A stretch of 38,289 nt of DNA, from positions 1 to 38,289 of the IMG/VR virus record IMGVR_UViG_3300027896_000109; one strand, given 5' to 3'. This DNA is from a virus. A model generated the notes under the pieces. That model searched no databases. It had not been told where the DNA came from and worked only from the letters and a program-made list of their open reading frames with translations. The position numbers were made by a program, and so were the translations under genes. Each line of letters opens with the position of its first letter. Position 1 is the stretch's first letter. Positions 7,741 to 15,769 of the stretch are shown here, piece by piece.

Positions 7741-8474
7741 CTCCGCGGCCCCGCTTCATAGCTGGAGGGCTCCGGGTAGAGGCGCTCCAGCAGCTGCCAG
7801 ACCAGCCGGGGCAGGTGTTCCCCGGTGGACCAGCAGGGCCGCTGGCGCAGGACTTCCAGCCAACCCTCGACGCTGCCATGGGTTCTGGCGGTCAGTTTGC
7901 AATCGGCCAGATAAACCCCGGCGATCTCCGGGCGGGAGTTGGCATAAACGCTTTTCATCACCACGCCCGGTCCCGCCAGGTCCAACCAATAGAAAGTATT
8001 AAAGATCTCCCGAAAGCACGCCGGGTGGATCAGGATGGGCGTATGCACGTCATAATTCCGGGTCGGCCGCCCCCAGCCCGCCAGCAGCCGCCGGGTATTG
8101 GCCAGGCGGCGGCTATATTCCCGGTGGAGCGATGGCCCCCCCTTGAGCTCGCCCTTGTGGTAATAGGGGAAGGCGACGGCCTCGCCATCCTGGGAAAAGT
8201 AATGGTCGTCGTTGACAAAGAGAAAGGGGTTGGATAAGCCGCGCTCCGGTTGACAGACGGCCAACATCTTGCGGATGATATTGGCATCCTTATTATGGGT
8301 GAAGGGGTCCGCCTCCGGCAGGTGCACCACCCCCCGCAGCCAGGTGGGCCGGGACCCCGCTACAAAAACCCTTTGCACCCCGGAAATATAGAGTGCCAGG
8401 CTCCGGAGCGAGAAGCGCAGCTCCCGGTGGTCTGAGAAGCTGTGATTCGTAGTAAAATAGACGACGTCGATCAT
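7737..8474 (-). CDS. Stealth-like sugar phosphotransferase / glycosyltransferase
   Basis: 245 residues from the ATG at 8474, which overlaps the large terminase stop (ATGA). IDVVYFTTNHSFSDHRELRF opens the protein, and NPFLFVNDDHYFSQDGEAVA near residues 100-120 carries the NDDhyf pattern seen in Stealth-type hexose-1-phosphate transferases. YDVHTPILIHPACF follows. It is the first gene of the cassette and is coupled to terminase translation, so it would be made late in infection with structural proteins. Function as a sugar-transferring enzyme is likely; the exact chemistry is not known. Confidence 0.65.
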   Translation of the reverse strand: MIDVVYFTTNHSFSDHRELRFSLRSLALYISGVQRVFVAGSRPTWLRGVVHLPEADPFTHNKDANIIRKMLAVCQPERGLSNPFLFVNDDHYFSQDGEAVAFPYYHKGELKGGPSLHREYSRRLANTRRLLAGWGRPTRNYDVHTPILIHPACFREIFNTFYWLDLAGPGVVMKSVYANSRPEIAGVYLADCKLTARTHGSVEGWLEVLRQRPCWSTGEHLPRLVWQLLERLYPEPSSYEAGPRR

Positions 8475-10366
8475 CTCCCCAGCCAACTCCCCTGGCGGAA
8501 TCCGGTGAAGGGGTTGACGCCGCCGGATTCCGGAATCACCGTTCCCGCCGGGCTGGATTGGGGTCGGGGCAGCAGCCAGACATTGAAAGCCTCCGCCGCC
8601 CCCGCCGCCAGCACCTCACAATCCAGCAGATGGTTCGCCCGGCCATATTGCACCGACCAGACCAGTTGCCCCTTCCGATTGCGTTCTTTGACTTCGGCCG
8701 CCAGATGCGCCCCGTAGATCTCATCGGTGTCGGCATCCAGGTGGAATAGACCGTTCTCGATGCGTGCCCAGATGAAATCCTTCAGGGCGTCGGTATCCAG
8801 CCGCCACAGCACCAGCCCGCCGGGCAGGGGTTTGCCGCTGGGATAGCAGTCAATCTGGCCCCGCACTGCCAACCGGCCCGAAGTCAGGGGCCGGGAACTC
8901 CCCTTGGAGCCGAAGATCCGCCCCCGCCCGGAGCGCCGCAACCAGTTGTAAACCTGCTCGGTCAGGGTGGCCTCCCCCTCTCCCATCAGCCCGCCGCCGG
9001 TGTCGATCAGGCCGGTCCAGACCCGGTGCTCCAGGCCGCTCATGGTACGGTAGACATCCTCAAATAGCCATTGCTCCAACTCCCCAAAACTGGCCACAAA
9101 CCCATGGCGGATTTTATGGGACTCCCGGAGGCCATCCGCAGTCAGCACCCAGGCCCGCAGCACCACCCAAAAGCCCCGTTTCTGCGAGTCAATGCCCGCG
9201 GTCAGGGCCAGGGTCTCCTCTGGCACCACCCAGGCCGGCCGGTTAGTGCGGCAATTAAGGATGGCCGCGGCTTCGTGGGACTGCACGATCTCTTTCCAGG
9301 GCTGCCCATCCCAAAGATTGGTCCAGGTTTTGAGCTGCTCGCGGTCCCGGTAGATCTCAAAAAATTTGGCGGCCATTTCCGACCAGGTGGCCAGGGGCGA
9401 GTATAGGGCGTTCCAGTGATAGCCCTGATGTACCGCTGGCCCCGGCCCGGCCTCCCCGGATTCGCCCCCCGCCGCCGGCCGCCAGACGCCCGCGGCCAGC
9501 ATCTCCGGGCGCTGCCGCTCGGTGATTTCCGCGGCGCAGTATTCGCACTGATACCGGGCCACCCGCTGCCGTTTGATATAGCCCGGATGCCGCCGATCTC
9601 GCGGCCATTGGCCCCGGGGTTCCCCGGCATGGATCACCCGGCCAAACTGCAGCACCTGATAACCGCCGCAATCGGGACAGGGTACCCAGAAGCGGCGGCG
9701 GTCGGAGCGGTCGTAATCTTTGGTGATGAAGCCCTCCGGGTCCGTGGGGGTGCTGGCGGTGATGATCTTGCGGTTCCAAAAGGATTGGCCCCGGATCTCC
9801 GCCATTTGCGTCGGCGACCCCTGCCCCGCCACGTCCAGGGGATACTTGTCGGTTTCATCCTCGAAAATATATCGGGCCTCAAAATCCCCCAGGTCGGCGG
9901 CGCTGCCGGCGGTGGCAAAGATGATCTCCATGTGCTGTAAGACGATGGATTTCTTCTGCTCATCGTCTGAATTGCCAGTGCAGTGCCGGGCCAGGTCGGG
10001 GCTGCAGCGAATCATTCGGAGAATCCGGCGGCAGGCCCGCTTCACCGAACTTTCGGTACTGGCCACCCACAGGGCCGGGGCCGGGTCCTGGGAAATGGCG
10101 TAGCCCAGCATGTTCAGCATGATTTCGGTTTTGACCGACCGGGCGCTGCCCATCAGGGTGATCCGCTCGACCTGGGGGTCATTAAACGCATCCATCGGCC
10201 CCACCGCCAGCCGCCCCTTGCCCTCATCCCAGCGCCCCGGAAAGGAGGACCCGACCGGAAACTCCCGGTGCGCCGCGGCCCACTGGCTGACGGTCAGGTC
10301 CGCGGGCGGGGCCCAGGCGGCCCGCTCCCGCGGCGACCAGATAGTTGTGTCAAGTTGCGTTAGCAT
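8471..10366 (-). CDS. terL: Terminase large subunit, GpA family
   Basis: 631 residues. The packaging ATPase and nuclease. A Walker A-like motif GSARSVKT lies at residues 73-80 (Val replaces the usual Gly before Lys, a variation also seen around the lambda gpA P-loop), Walker B YIFEDE at 166-171, a zinc-ribbon-like pair CPDC (230-233) and CEYC (274-277), and the C-terminal nuclease part contains GIDSQKRGFWVVLRAW and GLIDTGGG. The ATG at 10366 has only a close GGAG before it, so initiation may depend on coupling to upstream translation. It forms the packaging motor with the small subunit and docks on the portal. Confidence 0.93.
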   Translation of the reverse strand: MLTQLDTTIWSPRERAAWAPPADLTVSQWAAAHREFPVGSSFPGRWDEGKGRLAVGPMDAFNDPQVERITLMGSARSVKTEIMLNMLGYAISQDPAPALWVASTESSVKRACRRILRMIRCSPDLARHCTGNSDDEQKKSIVLQHMEIIFATAGSAADLGDFEARYIFEDETDKYPLDVAGQGSPTQMAEIRGQSFWNRKIITASTPTDPEGFITKDYDRSDRRRFWVPCPDCGGYQVLQFGRVIHAGEPRGQWPRDRRHPGYIKRQRVARYQCEYCAAEITERQRPEMLAAGVWRPAAGGESGEAGPGPAVHQGYHWNALYSPLATWSEMAAKFFEIYRDREQLKTWTNLWDGQPWKEIVQSHEAAAILNCRTNRPAWVVPEETLALTAGIDSQKRGFWVVLRAWVLTADGLRESHKIRHGFVASFGELEQWLFEDVYRTMSGLEHRVWTGLIDTGGGLMGEGEATLTEQVYNWLRRSGRGRIFGSKGSSRPLTSGRLAVRGQIDCYPSGKPLPGGLVLWRLDTDALKDFIWARIENGLFHLDADTDEIYGAHLAAEVKERNRKGQLVWSVQYGRANHLLDCEVLAAGAAEAFNVWLLPRPQSSPAGTVIPESGGVNPFTGFRQGSWLGR

Positions 10367-10385
10367 GCTCCGGCGTCATTTTTTT

Positions 10386-10511
10386 TTAAACAGCAAGATA
10401 GAAATTCTCCCGCCACCCTGCGCCACTTTTGGAACTGCCAATCCCCACCCGGCCCTCGAGAAGCTGCTCCATCCCGGACGGCCGGCGGGCCTGATTCCAC
10501 CACTTCCACAA
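10386..10511 (-). CDS. Possible tiny ORF between the terminase genes
   Basis: A 41-codon frame from a TTG at 10511, or 28 codons from the ATG at 10472, ending in ENFYLAV before an A-run. Third codon positions are GC-rich like the real genes, and Trp-rich WKWWNQARRPSG is unusual for a chance frame. There is no clear ribosome binding site. A competing frame on the same strand ends at the terminase start. Alternatively the ~150 bases between the terminase genes are untranslated. Function unknown. Confidence 0.3.
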   Translation of the reverse strand: MWKWWNQARRPSGMEQLLEGRVGIGSSKSGAGWRENFYLAV

Positions 10512-10516
10512 TCCAG

Positions 10517-11146
10517 TTAGGCCATATTCGGGGACGATTCCCCATTTCCCGGCGGATTCGGAGCTCCATGCAGGGGCTCATCACCGGGCGATCCCCCCAC
10601 TTCGCCTTCATCCGGAAAATCCCATAATTCCGGCGGCGGGGCGAATCCCCCCAGGTTTTCCGGCAGGGGCCTCGCGAAGGCCGCCAGCAACTGGCGGCAG
10701 GCCCGGGTGAAGATTGGCTCCATCTCCCGGGCAGTTTTTCCTTCCAATTCTGGGAGCACCTGGACCAAAGACTGGAGCCCCTGCTTCACCGCCAAAATGC
10801 AGCCGATGATATGCTGTTCCATCTCCCGGACCTCCACCAGCTCCTCCTGGCGCTTGCGGAAATCGAGCTTTCGTATCTCCGCCTGATATCTTTTCCCTTC
10901 CTTATCCCAATAATCTTTGTCGCCCTCGGCGATCAATTTTCCCTGGCCATAGGCGGCCGGGGCCACCACCGCCGCCGGCCCCCGGCCGCCTTTTTTCTGG
11001 GCCCGCCAGGCCCCGATCTGTTCCAAATCAAAACGATTCCCCGAGAGAGCAGGCATACCCGCCCGCCGCCAGTTCCGGACCTGGCGTACCGTCTTCCGGA
11101 AATGGGCTGCCACCGCCTCTAATCCCTCGACTATCGTCTCACTCAT
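10517..11146 (-). CDS. terS: Terminase small subunit, gpNu1-like
   Basis: 209 residues. Residues ~8-50 (GLEAVAAHFRKTVRQVRNWR, then MPALSGNRFDLEQIGAWR) form the winged helix of the Nu1/excisionase type that binds cos. A charged helical middle (KLDFRKRQEELVEVREMEQH) serves self-assembly, and the C-terminus is Pro/Gly-rich. The start has GGGAAGGG upstream. It should recognise packaging sites in the repeat-bearing region directly upstream and hand the DNA to the large subunit. Confidence 0.88.
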   Translation of the reverse strand: MSETIVEGLEAVAAHFRKTVRQVRNWRRAGMPALSGNRFDLEQIGAWRAQKKGGRGPAAVVAPAAYGQGKLIAEGDKDYWDKEGKRYQAEIRKLDFRKRQEELVEVREMEQHIIGCILAVKQGLQSLVQVLPELEGKTAREMEPIFTRACRQLLAAFARPLPENLGGFAPPPELWDFPDEGEVGGSPGDEPLHGAPNPPGNGESSPNMA

Positions 11147-11534
11147 AAATTACCCTTCCCAAATTTCCCCTAACCCGTCCTCAGGAAAAAACGGAAACCC
11201 GATTTTTCCCCCATGTGTAAAAAATTAGCGAGCCTTTGGATCCTTGTTAGTTTTTCCCATGGGAAGGACCCAACAAAGACTCCGTTAACCCTTCCCTTCC
11301 GCCACTTGTGCCCCGCCATGCGCCACCTGCTAACCGCCTGTTTCCTCTATCCTTTTTTAACAGGTGACACTTGGTGTCCTTTATTTCCATAAAGTTAACT
11401 TTATAAAGCGCGTAAAGAGCTATTTCCCGGTTTTTGGGGTCACACTCAGTCACCTTCCCGGTTATTCTTGATAATTCCATTATTTAACCTGGTGACCCAT
11501 GCCCAGGCGCAGGGTGACTGAGTGACCTATCCTT
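11147..11534. other. Non-coding stretch before the small terminase gene: candidate cos region
   Basis: 388 bases without a convincing gene. It contains a 12-bp perfect inverted repeat, CACTCAGTCACC at 11443-11454 and GGTGACTGAGTG at 11513-11524, with a 58-base spacer holding another GGTGAC at 11491. A further GGTGACAC occurs near 11362. Each long copy is itself nearly palindromic. In lambda-like phages cos, with several terminase binding sites, lies just upstream of the small terminase gene, so these repeats are candidate terminase sites. A replication origin or operator is the alternative. A 77-codon minus frame here has no ribosome binding site. Confidence 0.45.
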
Positions 11535-13841
11535 CTAACAAACACGCAAAGCCACGCCCCGCCACAACCGCTTACCGCCGGCGCCCCGATCCCGGATAAA
11601 GCCCCGCTCCGTCAGGCAGGCCCCGAAGGTGCGCTGCTTGAGCCGCTGCTTCTCCGGGATGCCCCCGTCCTCAGCCCAATCGTCATAACTTTCATAGAGC
11701 TCTTTGGCCGTAGCCACATACCCAGGGGCCACCACACAGCGATCCTCGATGAACTCGCCCAACACGTCCATCTCCGCCCGATACTGGGCCGTGGCTGCCA
11801 GCACTTCCGGCGGCGGCGCCAGCCCCTCCCGCTGCCATTGCAAGCAGCCCCGTACCAGCCAGGCGAGGATACCCGCCCCGTCCGCCTGCAGCTTCGCCTC
11901 CAGTTCCAGATCCCATTGCTCTCTCGGAATCTCCACCGGGAAACGGCAGAACATGATGCGCCGCCAGATGCCGGTGTCCGTGCCCCTGATAATGGGCTTG
12001 GTGTTGGTCGACAGCCAGAGTTTAAATTGCGGCGTAAACTCGAAATGTTCCCCATACAGAAACCGGGCCGTAATCGTCCCGCGCCCCGTTAAGGCCTTGA
12101 CCAGGGACTCGGCCAAACGCCGTCCTTTATCGACTTCATCGGCCGTGACAAAACGGGGACCATCCAGCCGGGCGATGTCGGCGGGGATCTCCCCGCCCCG
12201 GTCCCGGTTCAGCAGGGTCTCCACCGGCGTATTCGTGGCATATCGGGCCAGGATGGTGCTGATGGTGTTCACCAAGGTGCTCTTGCCGTTCGCGCCGTTG
12301 CCCCACAGAATGAAAAAACAATCCTCCTGGATCGACCCGCTCAGTGAATAGCCCAGGGCCCGTTGTAGGAATGAGACCATACGGTCGGCGGCTTGGGGCT
12401 GATTGTTCACATCCATAATCTCGTAGAGAAATCTTTCCCAGAGATTGCAGTTGGCCTCCGGATCATATTCCACCTCGGTGATGATGGTCAGCAAGTCCTC
12501 CCGGCGGTGGGGCTTAAGTTCCCCGGTGGTCAGATCCACCGTGCCGTTGGCGCAATTCAGCAGCCAGGGGTTGGCATCCAGGTCTTTCGGGGCCACCGGC
12601 ATCCCCGGCTCGCTCTGGGCCTGGCGCACCATGGCTATCAGGTTCTTGGATTCCTCGGTCTTGAGGGCGAACTTGGCGAAGGCTTTACGTTCCTCCAAGT
12701 CCGCAGACCGGCCCGCCTCCTGGTAGATGCCGCCCACCGTGTCTTTGGCCCGCCGCTCCACTTCGCCGGAGTCGTCCCGGCGCCAACGGCGCCCGTCCCA
12801 GACGTACCATTTTTTGCTCAGGTGACAATAATGTAGATCCTTCCCATGCCGGGCCACCAGCCGCCGGGCGTTGCCCAGATCGCTGAAGGTGAAGCCGCCG
12901 CTGACGATTACCGGCGGTGGCGCCGGGGGCCGGGCGTTTTTTTTTAGCGCCGCCAGCAACTTGGGAATATCCTGCCCCTGGCAGTGGGCCTCGCTCAAGT
13001 CCTTGAACTCTTTCGGCGCCGGGATGACTTTCGCCTGGGGCAGGTCGGCGCTAATATCCAAAGGCATTTTCTCAGCGCCGGGCTCCTGCCAGACATAGAT
13101 CTCCAGGCCCTGCAAAATCGCCAACTCGGCGGGGTTCAAATGCTTGGCGCTGCTCTTCCAATTGCCCAGGCCGGGTATCCCGAGACAGGGTAGTTGGTGC
13201 AACCAACAAGTGAGCGAATCGCTTTCCCCCTCCACCAGCAGGCACCAGCCCGCCGCCCGGATTTCTGGAAGCCGCCAGAGACCATAAAGTCTGACCTGCT
13301 CCCCTTTGCGAAACTTGAATTTCTTAGTTTTATCCGTCCCGCCGAAACGCCGCCGGTTGCCGACGTTCTTCCCGTCCTGATCCTTATAGGGGAAATTAAC
13401 CGTGAGAGCGCCGTCAAAAATATCCGGGGGATAGCGATAGGGGCCAATTCCCTGAGCCTCCAAAAAATCCACCGGCAATTTCTTGGCCAGAGCGAATTCC
13501 TTCACGGTCAAGGACTCGTATTTACCCTCGGATTTCGCCGCCGCCGGCACCCCCGCCTTGTCCGCCAACGCGGTCAGGGCTTCCTTGAAATCGCAAGCAT
13601 GCCGCTTTTGGTAAAACTCAAAGACATCCCCCTGGGCCTCGCAGGCAAAGCATTTGAACAGCCCGGAGACCAGATTGATCGACAGGTTGGGGGTATTCCG
13701 GTCATCATGGAAAGGGCAGAGGACCGTGACATTGTCGCCCCGGTGGCGCAAGGTGCCCAGGTCCAGACCCAACTCGCCCGCGAAAAACGCCGGAATATTG
13801 AGGCGCTCCCGGACCTGGTCCCGGCGGCTGGAGCCGACCAT
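11535..13841 (-). CDS. Bifunctional primase-helicase (CHC2/TOPRIM + SF3)
   Basis: 768 residues, the replication protein. A CHC2 zinc finger (Cys42, His45, Cys64, Cys67) is followed by a TOPRIM core with LLVEGESDSL near residues 201-209, a D5-like middle region, and an SF3/D5-type helicase with Walker A GNGANGKST (514-522), Walker B FVTADEVD (564-571), sensor WLSTNTKP (609-616) and an arginine-finger candidate in GIWRRI (625-630). A winged-helix-like C-terminus follows. The start overlaps the preceding stop (TAATG). It should prime and unwind phage DNA at the origin. Confidence 0.92.
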   Translation of the reverse strand: MVGSSRRDQVRERLNIPAFFAGELGLDLGTLRHRGDNVTVLCPFHDDRNTPNLSINLVSGLFKCFACEAQGDVFEFYQKRHACDFKEALTALADKAGVPAAAKSEGKYESLTVKEFALAKKLPVDFLEAQGIGPYRYPPDIFDGALTVNFPYKDQDGKNVGNRRRFGGTDKTKKFKFRKGEQVRLYGLWRLPEIRAAGWCLLVEGESDSLTCWLHQLPCLGIPGLGNWKSSAKHLNPAELAILQGLEIYVWQEPGAEKMPLDISADLPQAKVIPAPKEFKDLSEAHCQGQDIPKLLAALKKNARPPAPPPVIVSGGFTFSDLGNARRLVARHGKDLHYCHLSKKWYVWDGRRWRRDDSGEVERRAKDTVGGIYQEAGRSADLEERKAFAKFALKTEESKNLIAMVRQAQSEPGMPVAPKDLDANPWLLNCANGTVDLTTGELKPHRREDLLTIITEVEYDPEANCNLWERFLYEIMDVNNQPQAADRMVSFLQRALGYSLSGSIQEDCFFILWGNGANGKSTLVNTISTILARYATNTPVETLLNRDRGGEIPADIARLDGPRFVTADEVDKGRRLAESLVKALTGRGTITARFLYGEHFEFTPQFKLWLSTNTKPIIRGTDTGIWRRIMFCRFPVEIPREQWDLELEAKLQADGAGILAWLVRGCLQWQREGLAPPPEVLAATAQYRAEMDVLGEFIEDRCVVAPGYVATAKELYESYDDWAEDGGIPEKQRLKQRTFGACLTERGFIRDRGAGGKRLWRGVALRVC

Positions 13842-14194
13842 TAAAACTTGGCCCTCAGGATTTGGGCGATCATTTGTTGCGCTTCACCCATTTTTTCAAA
13901 CCACAATGCCAATTCTTCGGTCGGGCTTGGCTTTAATTGCTTAAAAGGTTCGAAAATAGTCACGGGCGGCGGCTGGATCCGCTCCGGGGCGTGCGCCGCT
14001 TGGATTTCCCGCAAGATCCGCACCGTGGTCTGCGCCTCCGCTTCGCTCCCCACCCGCACCGTCACCCAGTCGTGCCCCTTTTCCTGCCGGGCCACCCGCG
14101 CCTGATTCTCGCCCACCGCCTGCGACAGCGGTTGGCAATGGAATTCATTCCGGGCGGCGCTATATTGGGCGATCCATAGATCCTGGAGATTCAT
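13841..14194 (-). CDS. Hypothetical early protein upstream of the primase
   Basis: 117 residues, no recognised domain. The middle (GHDWVTVRVGSEAEAQTTVR) could form an alpha/beta unit, and the C-terminus is helical (ELALWFEKMGEAQQMIAQIL). Both ends are coupled: its start overlaps the previous small gene (ATGA) and its stop overlaps the primase start (TAATG). This tight packing suggests a replication accessory, but that is inference from position only. Confidence 0.75.
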   Translation of the reverse strand: MNLQDLWIAQYSAARNEFHCQPLSQAVGENQARVARQEKGHDWVTVRVGSEAEAQTTVRILREIQAAHAPERIQPPPVTIFEPFKQLKPSPTEELALWFEKMGEAQQMIAQILRAKF

Positions 14195-14367
14195 CGGGCT
14201 CCTTTTTGCGGTCGCCGCGCTTTCCGGTGGCGCTGGCGGTCCGCCTTTGTCATTTTGGGCTCCAAACGGCGAATCTGCCCATTGGCTTGCACCTCATAGC
14301 GAGTGCCGTCCTGGGCTCGAATCGGCCCGGCGGGATAGCCGCAGGGTGTCCTCTTCTGCTCTTCCAC
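14191..14367 (-). CDS. Small basic protein, GTG start
   Basis: 58 residues from a GTG at 14367 preceded by GAGGAGG, ending in a TGA that overlaps the next start. The sequence contains CGYPAGPIRAQDGTRYEVQA and a strongly basic tail (KADRQRHRKARRPQKGAR), suggesting nucleic-acid contact. The GTG start and short length make it easy to miss. No family recognised. Confidence 0.65.
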   Translation of the reverse strand: MEEQKRTPCGYPAGPIRAQDGTRYEVQANGQIRRLEPKMTKADRQRHRKARRPQKGAR

Positions 14368-14471
14368 CCCCGCTCCTCCTCAAAAATAAACCCCGGCGGC
14401 CTGGCGGTTCCCCGGCGGGATTCCCCGCCCCCCGTGGTCCCAGACCGCCGGGGGTCAAATCCGCCTCAATC

Positions 14472-14630
14472 CTACCTGGCCTTAATGACCGGTGATCTTA
14501 GTAACTCCAATTCGGCCTCCAATTCGGCCTCCCGCCGCAGCAGCCGGATCATTTCCGCCGCCGCCTGCTCCGGGTCCTCCGCAATGGCCTGTTGGATCGC
14601 GAACTCCAAAAAAGATGGCTTTTCCGCCAT
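14472..14630 (-). CDS. Small acidic helical protein
   Basis: 52 residues from an ATG at 14630 with GGGGAGG 5 bases upstream. The product is nearly all helix-forming, with a Glu/Leu repeat (EAELEAELELL) suggestive of a short coiled coil. It lies in the leftward early operon. The ~100 bases between its stop and the next start hold nothing clear. Function unknown. Confidence 0.6.
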   Translation of the reverse strand: MAEKPSFLEFAIQQAIAEDPEQAAAEMIRLLRREAELEAELELLRSPVIKAR

Positions 14631-14647
14631 GACCGCCTCCCCTTAAG

Positions 14648-14995
14648 TCACAATTCCCGGAGCGTCGCCGGGCCGATGCTCTCCCCCAGGAAGGCCAGTA
14701 GCGCCCACCGGTCCAGGCGCCCCGGCTCGCAAGTGCTCAACAGCACCTCCGTCTCCCCTAGGTCCGTGTAAACATCGATGATCAGATAACTCTCCATCAA
14801 CGGGAACCACCCGGTCCAACCCAGCCCGCCGCCCCCGCGGTAGGGATAAGGGTCGATCCGGCCCTGCCGGGCCGGGGTCATGCCCGCCCGGCGGATGAAG
14901 TGCCGGGCGAACCGCCGGGCCTCCCGTCGGGCCAATATCCCCCGGCAGGTCCAGAGCAGTTTGGCTTTCTCGGTCCCCAGGACTGTCGCCGCCAT
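14648..14995 (-). CDS. Hypothetical early protein
   Basis: 115 residues. A basic N-terminal helix (CRGILARREARRFARHFIRR) is followed by a probable beta region (MESYLIIDVYTDLGETEVLL) and ends LGESIGPATLREL. I do not recognise a family. It lies 12 bases after a zinc-ribbon gene in the leftward early operon. A longer frame on the same strand covers the same bases but is proline/glycine-rich and is the shadow. Confidence 0.65.
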   Translation of the reverse strand: MAATVLGTEKAKLLWTCRGILARREARRFARHFIRRAGMTPARQGRIDPYPYRGGGGLGWTGWFPLMESYLIIDVYTDLGETEVLLSTCEPGRLDRWALLAFLGESIGPATLREL

Positions 14996-15007
14996 CCATA
15001 GAACCCC

Positions 15008-15190
15008 CTAAATGTGCACCACTTCCTGGCCGTTGCAGGGAGCGAGACACATCCGCTGTTCCTCCAGGATCAATTCCGCCCGGGGCGGCCGGAATTCCGC
15101 TTTTTTCAGGATGAAAAACCGCTCCCCCGGCTCGAAGCGCCGGTGACAAATGGCGCAATACAACGGCTCCCCATCCCGATTTAAGCCCAT
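15008..15190 (-). CDS. Small zinc-ribbon protein
   Basis: 60 residues with a CAIC pair near residues 12-15 and further Cys near residues 48 and 52 (MCLAPC), fitting a four-cysteine zinc site. The ATG at 15190 directly follows the previous stop, with GGAGG about 6 bases upstream inside that gene. Phage early regions often carry such proteins; partner unknown. Confidence 0.7.
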   Translation of the reverse strand: MGLNRDGEPLYCAICHRRFEPGERFFILKKAEFRPPRAELILEEQRMCLAPCNGQEVVHI

Positions 15191-15487
15191 CTAATCCTCC
15201 ACCAAGTACTTGGCCACGGTGCGGCAGTGCTCGCACAGGCGGTTGTGGCGCTTGTCCCAGGAATAAAACTCCCGGTCGCAACGCAAGCACCGGCATTTTC
15301 CGGGTTTGCGGCGGGCCGCCAGGGATTTCTCCATTTGCGCCGTTTCCCGCTTCTCCCGCAGGGCCTTGACCCGCGCCTTCTCCAAGATCTGGCCCTGGTG
15401 CGTGCGGTAGTATTCTTTTCGGTATTCCCGGCTTTGCCCCGAGGTGACCCAGGCCGACCCCGGCGCCTGACCTGGCCCTTTAGCCAC
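15191..15487 (-). CDS. Zinc-finger protein with basic helix, GTG start
   Basis: 98 residues from the GTG at 15487, chosen because GGGAGG lies 5 bases upstream and the codon overlaps the preceding stop. A basic Lys/Arg/Gln-rich helix (EYRKEYYRTHQGQILEKARV) precedes CRCLRCDREFYSWDKRHNRL-CEHC, a four-cysteine finger. Probably binds nucleic acid. The frame continues upstream as low-complexity Pro/Ser sequence, which is the shadow of the adjacent gene. Confidence 0.7.
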   Translation of the reverse strand: MAKGPGQAPGSAWVTSGQSREYRKEYYRTHQGQILEKARVKALREKRETAQMEKSLAARRKPGKCRCLRCDREFYSWDKRHNRLCEHCRTVAKYLVED

Positions 15488-15717
15488 GGGCGCCTCCCGG
15501 TTCCGCCCGGACCTCTCCGGGGGCCGGGGCGCCCGGACCCCGCTTGCGGGTGTAATCAAAGGGCTTAGTGGTGGTATGCCAGTCCCCGCACAGCCCACAG
15601 AGATAGGCCCGCAGCGGCAGGTAATCGGCCCGGCTCTCCTGCTTGAGGATGAAGCACTGGGCCGCGCCGCAATCGGGGAAGGATTTCTTGCCGGTATAAG
15701 GAGCAATCCCGATCCAT
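15480..15717 (-). pseudogene. Small zinc-ribbon gene with an apparent frame break at its start
   Basis: The frame ending at 15480 reads as a convincing protein: IGIAPYTGKKSFPDCGAAQC, then LCGLCGDWHTTTKPF, with two cysteine pairs for zinc. This frame has no usable start, being closed by TAA just upstream. A good ATG at 15717 with GGAGG 6 bases before it opens a different frame that gives Arg/Pro/Leu-rich nonsense and stops at 15565. Removing one G from the GG after the ATG joins the good start to the good frame. This is either a real inactivating indel, an assembly error, or an unusual start. Confidence 0.6.
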
Positions 15718-15748
15718 AGTTATCCTCCTAATGGCGCCGTTTTTATCT

Positions 15749-15769
15749 CCCCCCTTTAGCAAAGGGGGG
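15749..15769. repeat. C6T3/A3G6 hairpin repeat, copy 1
   Basis: CCCCCCTTT-AGC-AAAGGGGGG is a perfect 9-bp stem, followed by TCAGGGGGGATTT. The stop codon of the regulator gene lies inside it, so the repeat supplies that protein's last residues. A second copy with the same right flank lies at 35396. It looks like a bacterial intergenic (REP/MITE-like) repeat. Confidence 0.8.

Noticed and set aside
10360-10611. 83-codon minus frame ending at the terL start
   Set aside because: It overlaps the 3' end of terS, has no ribosome binding site and reads as a shadow; the overlap with the terL ATG is tempting but not sufficient.
11247-11480. 77-codon minus frame in the intergenic region
   Set aside because: No ribosome binding site, starts inside the inverted-repeat spacer, no motif; better explained as the cos-like region.
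14643-15296. 217-codon minus frame
   Set aside because: Pro/Gly-rich, overlaps two better supported genes in another frame.
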